This document shows, in pieces, positions 28,861-40,169 of a DNA stretch of 64,000 nt (its first letter is position 1; every line of letters begins with the position of its first letter). The stretch is from assembly GCF_013608025.1 (NCBI RefSeq), contig NZ_VDLV01000033.1, positions 248,001 through 312,000 of the forward strand, given 5' to 3'. Below the pieces are notes generated by a model. The model was not told where the DNA came from. It worked only from the letters and a program-made list of their open reading frames with translations, and searched no databases. This stretch comes from Pseudomonas brassicacearum subsp. neoaurantiaca. Lineage in GTDB: Bacteria; Pseudomonadota; Gammaproteobacteria; Pseudomonadales; Pseudomonadaceae. Made by a program: the position numbers and the translations under genes.

Positions 28861-30687
28861 ATGCATCCCCGCGTACTTGAGGTCACCGAACGGCTTATCG
28901 CCCGCAGTCGCGCTACTCGCGAGGCTTACCTTGCACTGATCCGCGGTGCAGCCAGCGACGGCCCGATGCGCGGCAAGCTGCAGTGCGCCAACTTCGCCCA
29001 TGGCGTGGCCGGTTGCGGCACCGAAGACAAGCATCACCTGCGGATGATGAACGCCGCCAACATCGCCATCGTGTCGTCCTATAACGACATGCTCTCGGCC
29101 CACCAGCCGTACGAAACCTTCCCCGAACAAATCAAGAAAGCCCTGCGCGAGATCGGCTCGGTCGGCCAGTTCGCCGGCGGTACGCCGGCCATGTGCGACG
29201 GCGTGACCCAGGGCGAGGCCGGGATGGAACTGAGCCTGCCGAGCCGCGAAGTGATCGCGTTGTCCACGGCGGTGGCGCTGTCCCACAACATGTTCGACGG
29301 CGCCTTGATGCTCGGCATCTGCGACAAGATCGTCCCGGGGCTGATGATGGGCGCGCTGCGCTTCGGTCATCTGCCGACAATCTTCGTGCCCGGCGGGCCG
29401 ATGGTCTCGGGCATTTCCAACAAGGAAAAAGCCGACGTGCGCCAGCGCTACGCCGAAGGCAAGGCGACGCGCGAAGAGCTGCTGGAATCGGAGATGAAGT
29501 CCTACCACAGCCCCGGCACCTGCACCTTCTACGGCACCGCCAACACCAACCAGTTGCTGATGGAAGTGATGGGCCTGCACTTGCCGGGCGCTTCGTTCGT
29601 CAACCCGAACACACCGCTGCGCGACGCCCTGACCCGTGAAGCCGCGTTCCAGGTCACGCGCCTGACCAAGCAGAGCGGCAACTTCATGCCCATCGGTGAA
29701 ATCGTCGACGAGCGCTCGCTGGTCAACTCCATCGTTGCGCTGCACGCCACCGGCGGCTCCACCAACCACACCCTGCACATGCCGGCCATCGCCATGGCGG
29801 CGGGCATCCAGTTGACCTGGCAGGACATGGCCGACCTCTCCGAGGTGGTGCCGACCCTGAGCCACGTCTACCCGAACGGCAAGGCCGACATCAACCACTT
29901 CCAGGCGGCGGGTGGCATGTCCTTCCTGATCCGCGAACTGCTGGAAGCCGGTCTGCTCCACGAAAACGTCAATACCGTGCTCGGCCATGGCCTGAGCCGC
30001 TACACCCAGGAGCCGTTCCTGGAGGATGGCGAGCTGGTGTGGCGCGACGGCCCGATCGAGAGCCTCGACGAGAACATCCTGCGCCCGGTGGCCCGTGCTT
30101 TCTCGCCGGAAGGCGGCTTGCGGGTGATGGAAGGCAATCTTGGCCGTGGCGTGATGAAGGTTTCGGCCGTGGCCCTGGAAAACCAAGTCGTCGAGGCGCC
30201 GGCCATGGTCTTCCAGGATCAGCAGGATCTGGCCGATGCGTTCAAGGCCGGTCTGCTGGAAAAGGATTTTGTCGCGGTGATGCGCTTCCAGGGCCCGCGC
30301 TCCAATGGCATGCCCGAGCTGCACAAGATGACGCCGTTCCTTGGCGTGCTGCAGGATCGCGGCTTCAAGGTGGCGCTGGTCACTGACGGGCGCATGTCCG
30401 GCGCGTCGGGGAAAATACCGGCGGCCATTCACGTCAGCCCCGAAGCTTATGTCGGCGGCGCGTTGGCTCGGGTGCAGGAGGGCGATATCATCCGCGTCGA
30501 TGGCGTCAAAGGCACCTTGGAACTGAAGGTGGACGCCGAGGAATTCGCCGCGCGCGAGCCGGCCAAGGGCCTGTTGGGCAACAACATAGGCACCGGTCGC
30601 GAGCTGTTCGGTTTCATGCGCATGGCTTTCAGCTCGGCAGAGCAGGGCGCCAGCGCCTTCACTTCTGCCCTGGAGACGCTTAATTGA
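28861..30687 (+). CDS. edd: 6-phosphogluconate dehydratase (Edd)
   Basis: First dedicated enzyme of the Entner-Doudoroff pathway: 6-phosphogluconate to 2-keto-3-deoxy-6-phosphogluconate. 608 residues of the IlvD/Edd family, with conserved segments [35 protein letters not shown] and [21 protein letters not shown]. These include cysteines expected to bind an iron-sulfur cluster. Start ATG is followed by [15 protein letters not shown] as in other Pseudomonas Edd proteins. Its stop overlaps the glk start. Confidence 0.97.
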   Translation: MHPRVLEVTERLIARSRATREAYLALIRGAASDGPMRGKLQCANFAHGVAGCGTEDKHHLRMMNAANIAIVSSYNDMLSAHQPYETFPEQIKKALREIGSVGQFAGGTPAMCDGVTQGEAGMELSLPSREVIALSTAVALSHNMFDGALMLGICDKIVPGLMMGALRFGHLPTIFVPGGPMVSGISNKEKADVRQRYAEGKATREELLESEMKSYHSPGTCTFYGTANTNQLLMEVMGLHLPGASFVNPNTPLRDALTREAAFQVTRLTKQSGNFMPIGEIVDERSLVNSIVALHATGGSTNHTLHMPAIAMAAGIQLTWQDMADLSEVVPTLSHVYPNGKADINHFQAAGGMSFLIRELLEAGLLHENVNTVLGHGLSRYTQEPFLEDGELVWRDGPIESLDENILRPVARAFSPEGGLRVMEGNLGRGVMKVSAVALENQVVEAPAMVFQDQQDLADAFKAGLLEKDFVAVMRFQGPRSNGMPELHKMTPFLGVLQDRGFKVALVTDGRMSGASGKIPAAIHVSPEAYVGGALARVQEGDIIRVDGVKGTLELKVDAEEFAAREPAKGLLGNNIGTGRELFGFMRMAFSSAEQGASAFTSALETLN

Positions 30688-31643
30688 AACTGGCTTTGGT
30701 CGGTGACATCGGTGGGACCAATGCGCGTTTCGCCCTGTGGAAGAACCACAACCTGGAGAATATCCAGGTGCTGGCGACAGCGGATTACGCCTGTCCGGAA
30801 GATGCCATCAAGGTTTACCTGAGCGGCATGGGCATGGCGCCGGGTTCGATTGGCTCGGTGTGCCTGTCGGTGGCCGGGCCTGTGAGTGGTGATGAGTTTC
30901 GCTTCACCAACAACCACTGGCGCCTGAGCAACCTGGCGTTCTGCAAGACCTTGGAGGTGGAGAAGCTGTTGCTGGTCAACGACTTCTCCGCCATGGCCCT
31001 GGGCATGACCTGCTTGCGTCCCGACGAATACCGGGTCGTCTGCCAGGGCACACCGGAACCGATGCGCCCGGCGGTGGTGATCGGCCCGGGCACCGGGCTG
31101 GGCGTCGGCACGCTGCTGGACCTGGGCGAAGGTCGCTTCGCGGCGTTGCCAGGGGAAGGCGGCCATGTCGACCTGCCGATGAGCAGTCCGCGCGAGACCC
31201 AGCTGTGGCAACACATCTACAACGAAATCGGCCACGTCAGCGCCGAAACCGCCCTGAGCGGCAGCGGCTTGCCCCGCGTGTATCGGGCGATCTGCGCGGT
31301 GGATGGCCATGAGCCGGTGCTCGATACTCCTGAATCCATTACCGCCGCCGGCCTGGCCGGGGATCCTGTTGCGCTGGAAGTCCTTGAGCAGTTCTGCCGA
31401 TGGCTGGGGCGCGTGGCGGGCAATAACGTACTCACGGTGGGCGGGCGCGGCGGTGTCTATATCGTTGGCGGCGTCGTCCCGCGGTTTGCCGATTTCTTCG
31501 TTGAGAGTGGCTTCGCCAAGTCCTTCGCCGACAAGGGTTGCATGAGCGATTATTTCAAGGGCATTCCAGTCTGGTTGGTGACAGCGCCGTACTCCGGCCT
31601 GATGGGTGCGGGCGTGGCGTTGGAGCAATCCTCCACGATTTGA
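30684..31643 (+). CDS. glk: Glucokinase (Glk)
   Basis: Phosphorylates cytoplasmic glucose at carbon 6 with ATP. 319 residues with the phosphate loop [17 protein letters not shown] and the conserved [10 protein letters not shown] and [11 protein letters not shown]. The start is a TTG that overlaps the edd TGA stop (TTGA), so translation is probably coupled to edd and kept low. Confidence 0.96.
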   Translation: MKLALVGDIGGTNARFALWKNHNLENIQVLATADYACPEDAIKVYLSGMGMAPGSIGSVCLSVAGPVSGDEFRFTNNHWRLSNLAFCKTLEVEKLLLVNDFSAMALGMTCLRPDEYRVVCQGTPEPMRPAVVIGPGTGLGVGTLLDLGEGRFAALPGEGGHVDLPMSSPRETQLWQHIYNEIGHVSAETALSGSGLPRVYRAICAVDGHEPVLDTPESITAAGLAGDPVALEVLEQFCRWLGRVAGNNVLTVGGRGGVYIVGGVVPRFADFFVESGFAKSFADKGCMSDYFKGIPVWLVTAPYSGLMGAGVALEQSSTI

Positions 31644-31658
31644 AATTGGAAACTCGCC

Positions 31659-31750
31659 CTGTGGGAGCGAGCTTGCTCGCGATGACGGAGTGTCAGTCGC
31701 CATTGAGATTGACTGATACACCGCTATCGCGAGCAAGCTCGCTCCCACAA
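31659..31750. repeat. REP doublet, GAGCTTGCTCGCGA subtype
   Basis: Inverted pair of GTGGGAGCGAGCTTGCTCGC between glk and gltR. Confidence 0.87.
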
Positions 31751-31825
31751 GGGGCTCTGTAGTGTTTGTAGAACCCGTCCATCAGGCATAATCGCCCCCA
31801 ATCCAAACAACAAGGACGAGGCCCC

Positions 31826-32557
31826 GTGAGTTCAGTGAACAAATCGATTTTGTTGGTCGACGACGACCAGGAGATTCGCGAACTGCTGGACACTTACCTC
31901 AGCCGCGCGGGTTTCCAGGTGCGGACCACGCCCGACGGCGCCGGATTTCGCCAGGCCTTGAACGAGGCGCCGAGCGACCTGGTGATCCTCGATGTGATGC
32001 TGCCCGACGAGGACGGCTTCAGCCTTTGCCGCTGGGTTCGCGAGCATCCGCGCCAGGCCCATGTGCCGATCATCATGCTCACCGCCAGTTCCGACGAAGC
32101 CGATCGGGTCATTGGTTTGGAGCTGGGGGCCGATGATTACCTGGGCAAGCCGTTCAGCCCGCGTGAATTGCAGGCGCGCATCAAGGCGCTGCTGCGTCGG
32201 GCACAGTTCGGCCAGGAACGGTCGGGCGGCGACGTGCTGGCCTTCGACGAGTGGCGACTGGACATGGTCAGCCATCGGCTGTTCCACACCGACGGTGAAG
32301 AAGTGATTCTCTCCGGCGCCGATTTTGCCTTGCTCAAGCTGTTCCTCGACCACCCGCAGGAAATCCTCGATCGCGACACCATCGGCAACGCCACCCGAGG
32401 GCGTGAACTGATGCCTCTGGACCGGATCGTCGACATGGCGGTGAGTCGCCTGCGCCAGCGCCTGCGCGACACGGACAAGCCACCGCGGCTGATCCGCACG
32501 GTGCGCGGCAGCGGTTATCAACTGGCGGCCAGTGTGGTTGCCAGCAATGGTCACTGA
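31826..32557 (+). CDS. gltR: Response regulator of glucose uptake (GltR)
   Basis: 243-residue OmpR/PhoB-type regulator. Receiver acidic pocket DDD at 12-14, phosphoacceptor Asp56 in ILDVMLPDEDG, Thr86 and Lys108 (LGKPFSPREL), then a winged-helix DNA-binding domain (RIVDMAVSRLRQRLRD). Starts with GTG after AGGACGAGG. Paired with gtrS and beside gtsABCD/oprB, the genes it controls in related species. AACAACAA at 31806-31813 suggests Crc/Hfq control. Confidence 0.94.
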   Translation: MSSVNKSILLVDDDQEIRELLDTYLSRAGFQVRTTPDGAGFRQALNEAPSDLVILDVMLPDEDGFSLCRWVREHPRQAHVPIIMLTASSDEADRVIGLELGADDYLGKPFSPRELQARIKALLRRAQFGQERSGGDVLAFDEWRLDMVSHRLFHTDGEEVILSGADFALLKLFLDHPQEILDRDTIGNATRGRELMPLDRIVDMAVSRLRQRLRDTDKPPRLIRTVRGSGYQLAASVVASNGH

Positions 32558-34016
32558 AGCGATCAGAAAAATTGTCCGGCGGATACCGGTGCCACGCTCG
32601 TTGCTGGGCCGAATGCTGTTGCTGACCCTGCTGGTCGTGCTGTTCGCCCAGACGTTGTCGAGCCTGATCTGGGTCTCGCAATTGCGGGCCACACAACTCG
32701 AAGGCCTGGTCACCAGCGCCCGCAGCCTCGCCCATTCGATGACCGCCACCGTCAGCTATCTGCGCTCGCTACCGGTGGCCTATCGGCCCTTGGTGCTGGA
32801 CCAGTTGCGCAGCATGGGCGGTACACGCTTCGTCGTCACCCTCAATGACAAGCCGCTGGGCATGGACGTGTTGCCCGTGACGCCACGCAAACTGGCGGTG
32901 CTCCAGGCCGTGGATGAAGTACTGCGGCGCTCCCTGGGCAACAACGCCGACATCTCCGTGAAGTTCGTCAGCCCGGAAGACCTGCGGATCTTCAACGGCG
33001 GACTGAAGCTCGATGAGCTGCCGCGTTCCTGGGCCCATTACGCCCTGACGCTTGAACCAGTGAATCCGCCGGTGCTGGTCACGCAGATCCAGATGGCGCC
33101 GGGTGAATGGCTGTACATCGCCTCGCTGCTGCCCGAACCCTACACCAGCCTCGAAGAACAGGACCTGCCCAAGCAGCAGGTGGGTTTCATCGTGCTCACC
33201 AGTAGCCTGTTGCTGTTGTTCATCGGCCTGCTGGTGCATTGGCAGAGCCGGCCGCTCAAGCGTTTGGCCCGGGCGGCGCGGGACATGTCCCTGGGCGCAG
33301 AGGTGCAGCCCGTGGCCGAAGGCGGCGGCAGCGAAGTGGTGGAAGTAGGCCGGGCATTCAATGCCATGCGCGAGCGCATCAGCCGCTACCTGACCGAGCG
33401 CAGCCAGCTGTTCAGCGCCATCTCCCATGACCTGCGCACGCCCATCACCCGGCTGCGGCTGCGGGTCGAGCTGCTGGAAGATGAGAATCTGCAAGCCAAG
33501 TTTGGCCGTGACCTCGACGAGCTGGAGCTGCTGGTCAAGGGCGCGCTGCAATGCGTCAAGGACACCGACATCCACGAGAACATCGAGCCGGTGGACCTCA
33601 ATCATGTATTGGATTGCCTGGTGGAACCTTACCTCGCGCCCAACGGCAACGGCCGGGTCACCCAGGATGGCCGGGCGCTGGCGCCGTATCCCGGCAAGCC
33701 GCTGGCCCTCAAGCGCTGCATCGGTAACCTGATCGACAACGCCTTGAAGTACGGGCAGAGAGCCCACCTGCATATCGATGACGATGACACGGCGTTCATC
33801 CTGCACGTTGACGACGAAGGGCCGGGCGTGCCGGAACAGCGCTTGGAGCAGGTCTTCGAGCCGCACTTTCGCCTGGCCGGGCAGCAGCAGGGGTACGGTC
33901 TGGGATTGGGCATCGCCCGCAACATTGCCCACAGCCATGGCGGTGAGGTGAGCTTGCAGAACCTGCGCGAGGGCGGGTTGCGGGTGACGTTGCAGTTGCC
34001 TCGGAGTGTGGATTAG
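32547..34016 (+). CDS. gtrS: Sensor histidine kinase (GtrS)
   Basis: 489 residues from ATG 32547, which overlaps the gltR stop by 11 bases; a GTG 15 bases upstream is an alternative. Two membrane helices (near 20-45 and 210-235) bracket a periplasmic sensor domain of about 160 residues. A HAMP segment, the phosphoacceptor His294 in SAISHDLRTPITRLRLR, and an ATPase domain with NLIDNALKYG, DDEGPGVPE and GYGLGLGIARNIA follow. In P. aeruginosa GtrS senses 2-ketogluconate and 6-phosphogluconate; the ligand here is inferred. Confidence 0.94.
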   Translation: MVTEAIRKIVRRIPVPRSLLGRMLLLTLLVVLFAQTLSSLIWVSQLRATQLEGLVTSARSLAHSMTATVSYLRSLPVAYRPLVLDQLRSMGGTRFVVTLNDKPLGMDVLPVTPRKLAVLQAVDEVLRRSLGNNADISVKFVSPEDLRIFNGGLKLDELPRSWAHYALTLEPVNPPVLVTQIQMAPGEWLYIASLLPEPYTSLEEQDLPKQQVGFIVLTSSLLLLFIGLLVHWQSRPLKRLARAARDMSLGAEVQPVAEGGGSEVVEVGRAFNAMRERISRYLTERSQLFSAISHDLRTPITRLRLRVELLEDENLQAKFGRDLDELELLVKGALQCVKDTDIHENIEPVDLNHVLDCLVEPYLAPNGNGRVTQDGRALAPYPGKPLALKRCIGNLIDNALKYGQRAHLHIDDDDTAFILHVDDEGPGVPEQRLEQVFEPHFRLAGQQQGYGLGLGIARNIAHSHGGEVSLQNLREGGLRVTLQLPRSVD

Positions 34017-34034
34017 TCGGACCGCGTTATCGTT

Positions 34035-34110
34035 CTTCGCGAGCAGGCTCGCTCCCACAGGGATTTTGTGAGCGCGCAAAATCCAGTGTAGGAGCGAGCC
34101 TGCTCGCGAA
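34035..34110. repeat. REP doublet, GAGCCTGCTCGCGA subtype
   Basis: TTCGCGAGCAGGCTCGCTCC and its inverted copy just after gtrS. Confidence 0.86.
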
Positions 34111-34156
34111 GGCGCCAGTCGCTTCAACCCATTCCCATGCCAATGTCACAAGTCGG

Positions 34157-34209
34157 TGACATAACTCGCCCCTTTCGTTACCTGCCGCCGACCCTCCCTT
34201 GTTTAGACT
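34157..34209 (+). promoter_or_regulatory. Promoter/operator of the AGE-family gene, near-copy of the gtsA promoter
   Basis: TGACATA, 12 bases, CGTTACCTGC, 17 bases, then TTAGACT as a likely -10 element. The same three blocks with the same spacing occur before gtsA at 35511-35563. A site for a common regulator such as GltR is the simplest reading. Confidence 0.6.
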
Positions 34210-34242
34210 CCCCGGGTCAAAACAACAAAAAAGGTCACGTCG

Positions 34243-35502
34243 ATGGACACCTTCCAACCGGCGTTCAGCAGTTGGTTGAACGCTCCTGCCCACCAGCAAT
34301 GGCTCGCCGCCGAAGGCTTGCGGCTGCTGGCGTTTGCCAAGGCCTCGAAGCTGCCGGACGGTTTCGGCAACCTGGACGAGCTGGGTCGCCTGCCCGCCGA
34401 TGCCCGCGCCGAAACCATGAATACCGCGCGCATGACCCACAGCTTCGCCATGGCCCATATCCAGGGCCTGCCTGGGTTTGTCGAGTTGGTGGATCATGGT
34501 GTGCAAGCGCTCATGGGGCCGCTGCGCGATGCTGAGTTCGGCGGCTGGTTCGCCACCGCCAATCCGGCTGAAAACGAGACCGGCAAAGCCGCCTACCTGC
34601 ACGCTTTCGTTGCCCTGGCCGCCAGCTCGGCGGTGGTGGCCCAGCGCCCTGGCGCCGAGGCCTTGCTCAAGGACGCCGTGCGGATCATCGACGAGCGTTT
34701 CTGGTGTGAAGAAGAGGGCGCCTTGCGCGAATCCTTCAACCGCGACTGGCGCGAAGAAGAAGCCTATCGCGGCGCCAACAGCAACATGCACGCCACCGAA
34801 GCCTTTCTCGCCCTGGCCGATGCCACGGACGACCCGCGCTGGCTGGCGCGGGCCCTGCGCATCGTCGAGCGCGTCATTCATGGCCATGCGGCCGCCAACG
34901 ATTATATGGTCGTCGAGCATTTCGACCGCGACTGGCAGCCGCTGCGCGAGTACAACCACGACAACCCGGCTGATGGTTTCCGCCCATACGGCACCACGCC
35001 CGGCCATGGTTTCGAATGGGCGCGGCTGCTGCTGCACCTCGAAGCCGCGCGTGTGCAGATCGGCATGCTGACCCCGGGCTGGCTGGCCCAGGACGCGCAG
35101 AAACTCTTCGACCAGAACTGCCGCCACGGCTGGGATGTCGATGGCGCGCCAGGCATCGTCTATACGCTGGACTGGGACAACCGCGCCGTGGTTCGCCATC
35201 GCCTGCATTGGGTGCATGCCGAAGCAGCGGCAGCGGCCAGCGCGCTGCTCAAGCGTACCGACGAGGCGCAATACGAGGCCTGGTATCGGCGTTTCTGGGA
35301 ATTTTGTGACAAACATTTCATCGATCGCTGCAACGGCAGTTGGCACCACGAACTCGATCCACAAAATCGCCCCAGCGCCGACATCTGGCCGGGCAAGCCG
35401 GACCTTTACCACGCCTGGCAGGCCGTGCTGATACCTCGGCTTCCCTTGGCGCCTAGCATGGCGTCTGCGTTGGCGCGGTTATCCGCTCCCGCGCCTGTGT
35501 AA
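34243..35502 (+). CDS. AGE-family sugar epimerase/isomerase, possibly D-mannose isomerase
   Basis: 419 residues of the N-acylglucosamine 2-epimerase (AGE) superfamily, an alpha/alpha-barrel enzyme. Conserved active-site segments are visible: ANSNMHATEAFLALADAT, TTPGHGFEWARLLLHLE and WHHELDPQNRPS...WPGKPDLYHAWQ. The length and these motifs fit mannose/fructose isomerases or cellobiose epimerases. The setting between glucose sensing and transport genes favours a free-hexose isomerase feeding the same pathway. AACAACAA (34221-34228) precedes the AAAGG ribosome-binding site. Exact substrate is not determinable here. Confidence 0.85.
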   Translation: MDTFQPAFSSWLNAPAHQQWLAAEGLRLLAFAKASKLPDGFGNLDELGRLPADARAETMNTARMTHSFAMAHIQGLPGFVELVDHGVQALMGPLRDAEFGGWFATANPAENETGKAAYLHAFVALAASSAVVAQRPGAEALLKDAVRIIDERFWCEEEGALRESFNRDWREEEAYRGANSNMHATEAFLALADATDDPRWLARALRIVERVIHGHAAANDYMVVEHFDRDWQPLREYNHDNPADGFRPYGTTPGHGFEWARLLLHLEAARVQIGMLTPGWLAQDAQKLFDQNCRHGWDVDGAPGIVYTLDWDNRAVVRHRLHWVHAEAAAAASALLKRTDEAQYEAWYRRFWEFCDKHFIDRCNGSWHHELDPQNRPSADIWPGKPDLYHAWQAVLIPRLPLAPSMASALARLSAPAPV

Positions 35503-35510
35503 CCATGCAG

Positions 35511-35563
35511 TGACATATCCGCGTCCCTTCGTTACCTGCGAAGGGATAACCCCTGATTAGAAT
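35511..35563 (+). promoter_or_regulatory. Promoter/operator of gtsABCD
   Basis: TGACATA, 12 bases, CGTTACCTGC, 17 bases, TTAGAAT (likely -10). Shares block sequence and spacing with the promoter of the preceding gene at 34157-34209. Confidence 0.62.
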
Positions 35564-35618
35564 CCATGCAGCGCAAGCACCAGACTTGCATGCATAACAA
35601 CAAGAAAGGTACTTCTAG

Positions 35619-36920
35619 ATGAATGCGATTTCTCGCCTCGCTACTGTCATTTCTCTTGCTTCCTTGCTTCCCGTCGCAGCATTTCCTGTCACTACCCTTG
35701 CCGCCGAATCGAAAGGTTCCGTGGAAGTCGTCCACTGGTGGACGTCGGGTGGTGAAAAAGCCGCGGTCGATGTGCTCAAGGCCCAGGTAGAAAAAGACGG
35801 CTTTACCTGGAAGGACGGCGCTGTCGCCGGTGGTGGCGGTTCCACTGCCATGACCGTGCTCAAGAGCCGTGCCGTGGCTGGCAACCCTCCGGGCGTCGCC
35901 CAGATCAAAGGTCCGGACATTCAGGAATGGGCGACTACAGGTCTGCTCGACACCGACGTCCTGAAGGACGTTTCCAAGGCGGAAAAGTGGGACAGCCTGC
36001 TCGACAAGAAAGTCTCCGACACCGTGAAGTACGAAGGTGACTACGTCGCTGTGCCGGTGAACATCCACCGCGTCAACTGGCTGTGGATCAACCCGGAAGT
36101 CTTCAAGAAAGCCGGCATCACCAAGAACCCGACCACCCTCGAAGAATTCTACGCAGCCGGTGACAAGCTCAAGGCTGCCGGCTTCATTCCTCTGGCCCAC
36201 GGTGGCCAGCCATGGCAGGACAGCACCGTGTTCGAAGCCGTGGTGCTCTCGGTCATGGGCGCTGATGGCTACAAGAAAGCCCTGGTCGACCTGGACAACA
36301 AGGCGCTGACCGGTCCGGAAATGGTCAAGGCGCTGACCGAACTGAAGAAAGTCGCGACCTACATGGACGTCGACGGCAAGGGTCAGGACTGGAACCTGGA
36401 AGCGGCCAAGGTCATCAACGGCAAGGCCGGCATGCAGATCATGGGTGACTGGGCCAAGAGCGAGTGGACCGCGGCGAAGAAAGTCGCCGGCAAGGACTAT
36501 GAGTGCGTAGCGTTCCCGGGCACCGACAAAGCCTTCACCTACAACATCGACTCCCTGGCGGTGTTCAAGCAGAAGGATGCAGGCACTTCGGCGGGGCAGA
36601 AGGATATCGCCAAGGTCGTGCTGGGCGAGAACTTCCAGAAAGTCTTCAGCATCAACAAAGGCTCGATCCCGGTGCGCAACGACATGCTGGCCGACATGGG
36701 CAAGTACGGTTTCGACTCTTGCGCCCAGACCGCCGCCAAGGACTTCCTGGCTGACGCCAAGAACGGCGGCCTGCAACCAAGCATGGCGCACAACATGGCG
36801 ACCACATTGGCGGTACAAGGCGCGTTCTTTGACGTCGTGACCAACTACATCAACGACCCGAAAGCCGACCCGGCCGATGCCGCCAAGAAGCTTGGCGCAG
36901 CGGTTCAGTCTGCGAAGTAA
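35619..36920 (+). CDS. gtsA: Glucose ABC transporter, periplasmic binding protein (GtsA/GltB)
   Basis: 433 residues. Signal peptide ending near TTLAAES, then a family 1 sugar-binding protein fold beginning [20 protein letters not shown]. Binds glucose in the periplasm and delivers it to GtsBC. Preceded by AACAACAA (35596-35603) beside the AAAGG ribosome-binding site, a Crc/Hfq target motif. First gene of the operon; a REP doublet follows, which would favour higher levels of this protein than of the membrane subunits. Confidence 0.95.
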   Translation: MNAISRLATVISLASLLPVAAFPVTTLAAESKGSVEVVHWWTSGGEKAAVDVLKAQVEKDGFTWKDGAVAGGGGSTAMTVLKSRAVAGNPPGVAQIKGPDIQEWATTGLLDTDVLKDVSKAEKWDSLLDKKVSDTVKYEGDYVAVPVNIHRVNWLWINPEVFKKAGITKNPTTLEEFYAAGDKLKAAGFIPLAHGGQPWQDSTVFEAVVLSVMGADGYKKALVDLDNKALTGPEMVKALTELKKVATYMDVDGKGQDWNLEAAKVINGKAGMQIMGDWAKSEWTAAKKVAGKDYECVAFPGTDKAFTYNIDSLAVFKQKDAGTSAGQKDIAKVVLGENFQKVFSINKGSIPVRNDMLADMGKYGFDSCAQTAAKDFLADAKNGGLQPSMAHNMATTLAVQGAFFDVVTNYINDPKADPADAAKKLGAAVQSAK

Positions 36921-36936
36921 TTAGCGCCGCGGTCCC

Positions 36937-37028
36937 TTGTGGGAGCGAGCTTGCTCGCGATGACAGTGTGTCAGTTCACTCATTTGCTGTATGACACTCC
37001 GCTATCGCGAGCAAGCTCGCTCCCACAG
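36937..37028. repeat. REP doublet between gtsA and gtsB, GAGCTTGCTCGCGA subtype
   Basis: Inverted pair of GTGGGAGCGAGCTTGCTCGC inside the glucose transporter operon. Confidence 0.88.
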
Positions 37029-37063
37029 AGGGAGGCTCTTGTAACCTTGGTTTGGATTTCCCC

Positions 37064-37972
37064 ATGAGTTCTGTTGCTGTGTTCAGCAAGGCCTCGCCGT
37101 TCGATGCATTGCAGCGCTGGCTACCAAAACTGGTAATGGCGCCGAGCATGTTCATCGTCCTGGTGGGCTTCTATGGCTACATCCTGTGGACGTTCGTCCT
37201 GTCGTTCACGACGTCGACTTTCCTGCCCACCTACAAATGGGCGGGCCTGGCGCAATACGCACGGCTGTGGGACAACGACCGCTGGTGGGTGGCCAGCAAG
37301 AACCTCGCGGTGTTCGGTGGCATGTTCATCGGCATCACCCTGGTGATCGGCGTGCTGCTGGCGGTGTTCCTCGACCAGCGTATTCGTCGCGAAGGTTTCA
37401 TCCGCACCATTTACCTGTACCCGATGGCGCTCTCGATGATCGTCACCGGTACCGCCTGGAAATGGCTGCTCAACCCGGGCATGGGCCTGGACAAATTGTT
37501 GCGTGACTGGGGTTGGGAAGGCTTCCGCCTGGACTGGCTGATCGACCCTGACCGCGTGGTGTATTGCCTGGTGATCGCTGCCGTATGGCAGGCCTCGGGT
37601 TTCATCATGGCGATGTTCCTGGCCGGCCTGCGTGGCGTGGACCAGTCGATCATCCGCGCCGCGCAGATCGATGGCGCGAGCATGCCGCGCATCTACTGGA
37701 AAGTCGTGCTGCCGAGCCTGCGCCCGGTGTTCTTCAGCGCCGTGATGATCCTGGCGCACATCGCGATCAAGAGCTTCGACCTGGTGGCGGCCATGACGGC
37801 CGGTGGCCCGGGCTACTCCTCCGACCTGCCTGCCATGTTCATGTACTCGTTCACCTTCAGCCGCGGCCAGATGGGCATGGGCTCGGCCAGTGCAATCCTG
37901 ATGCTCGGCGCGATCCTCGCGATCATCGTGCCTTACCTGTACTCCGAGCTGAGGGCCAAGCGTCATGACTAG
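37064..37972 (+). CDS. gtsB: Glucose ABC transporter permease (GtsB/GltF)
   Basis: 302 residues with six hydrophobic segments. The EAA-type loop that contacts the ATPase reads RAAQIDGASMPRIYWKVVLPSLRP. Start taken at the ATG at 37064; an in-frame TTG 12 bases upstream is less likely. Pairs with GtsC to form the inner-membrane channel for glucose. Overlaps gtsC by 8 bases. Confidence 0.95.
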   Translation: MSSVAVFSKASPFDALQRWLPKLVMAPSMFIVLVGFYGYILWTFVLSFTTSTFLPTYKWAGLAQYARLWDNDRWWVASKNLAVFGGMFIGITLVIGVLLAVFLDQRIRREGFIRTIYLYPMALSMIVTGTAWKWLLNPGMGLDKLLRDWGWEGFRLDWLIDPDRVVYCLVIAAVWQASGFIMAMFLAGLRGVDQSIIRAAQIDGASMPRIYWKVVLPSLRPVFFSAVMILAHIAIKSFDLVAAMTAGGPGYSSDLPAMFMYSFTFSRGQMGMGSASAILMLGAILAIIVPYLYSELRAKRHD

Positions 37973-38810
37973 TCTCGCTGCGAAACCGTCCATCAGCCTG
38001 AGCCGCATCGCGATCTACGCGGTGCTGATCCTCGCGGTACTGCTTTACCTGGTGCCGTTGGTGGTCATGCTGTTGACCAGCTTCAAGACGCCGGAAGACA
38101 TCAGCACCGGCAACCTGTTGAGCTGGCCGACCGTGGTCAGCGGCATCGGTTGGGTCAAGGCCTGGGCCACGGTCAACGGCTATTTTTGGAACTCGATCAA
38201 GATCACCGTGCCGGCCGTGCTGATTTCCACTGCTATCGGCGCATTGAACGGATATGTGCTGTCGATGTGGCGCTTCCGTGGGTCGCAGTTGTTCTTCGGC
38301 CTGTTGCTGTTCGGTTGCTTCCTGCCGTTCCAGACCGTGCTGCTGCCGGCCTCGTTCACCCTCGGCAAGATGGGCCTGGCCAGCACCACCACCGGCCTGG
38401 TGTTTGTCCACGTCGTCTACGGCCTGGCGTTCACCACGCTGTTCTTCCGTAACTACTACGTGAGCATTCCCGACGCGTTGGTGAAGGCTGCGCGCCTCGA
38501 TGGGGCCGGGTTCTTCACGATCTTCCGCCGCATCATCCTGCCGATGTCGACGCCGATCATCATGGTCTGCCTGATCTGGCAGTTCACGCAGATCTGGAAC
38601 GACTTCCTGTTCGGCGTGGTGTTCTCCAGCGGCGACTCCCAGCCCATCACGGTGGCGCTGAACAACTTGGTCAACACCAGCACCGGGGCCAAGGAATATA
38701 ACGTGGACATGGCGGCGGCGATGATCGCCGGGCTGCCGACCCTGCTGGTCTATGTGATCGCAGGCAAGTATTTCGTGCGCGGCCTCACGGCTGGCGCGGT
38801 CAAGGGGTAA
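37965..38810 (+). CDS. gtsC: Glucose ABC transporter permease (GtsC/GltG)
   Basis: 281 residues with six hydrophobic segments and the EAA loop KAARLDGAGFFTIFRRIILP. Typical MalG-type permease start (RIAIYAVLILAVLLYLVPLVVMLLTSFKTPEDI). Second channel subunit, immediately followed by the ATPase gene after 2 bases. Confidence 0.95.
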   Translation: MTSLAAKPSISLSRIAIYAVLILAVLLYLVPLVVMLLTSFKTPEDISTGNLLSWPTVVSGIGWVKAWATVNGYFWNSIKITVPAVLISTAIGALNGYVLSMWRFRGSQLFFGLLLFGCFLPFQTVLLPASFTLGKMGLASTTTGLVFVHVVYGLAFTTLFFRNYYVSIPDALVKAARLDGAGFFTIFRRIILPMSTPIIMVCLIWQFTQIWNDFLFGVVFSSGDSQPITVALNNLVNTSTGAKEYNVDMAAAMIAGLPTLLVYVIAGKYFVRGLTAGAVKG

Positions 38811-38812
38811 TC

Positions 38813-39973
<1,161 letters not shown>

Positions 39974-39980
39974 GAGGCCT

Positions 39981-40071
39981 ATGTGGGAGTGAGCTTGCTC
40001 GCGATGACGGTAGATCAGTTGCTGCCGAGGTGAATGACACACCGCTATCGCGAGCAAGCTCGCTCCCACAG
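39981..40071. repeat. REP doublet between gtsD and oprB, GAGCTTGCTCGCGA subtype
   Basis: Inverted pair of about 22 bases; the left arm carries GTGGGAGTGAGC instead of GTGGGAGCGAGC. Confidence 0.85.
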
Positions 40072-40169
40072 AAAAAGGAGTATGCGGTGAGTGGGGGACC
40101 ATCCATCGCAATCGTTGTAAACCGCGTTAGATAAAAACAGTTAATAACAATAAAGACGAGGATGTAGGG

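Noticed and set aside
28855-30432. A 525-codon minus-strand frame opposite edd
   Set aside because: Composition is rich in His, Gln, Arg and Val as expected of antisense GC-rich frames; Edd on the plus strand is unmistakable.
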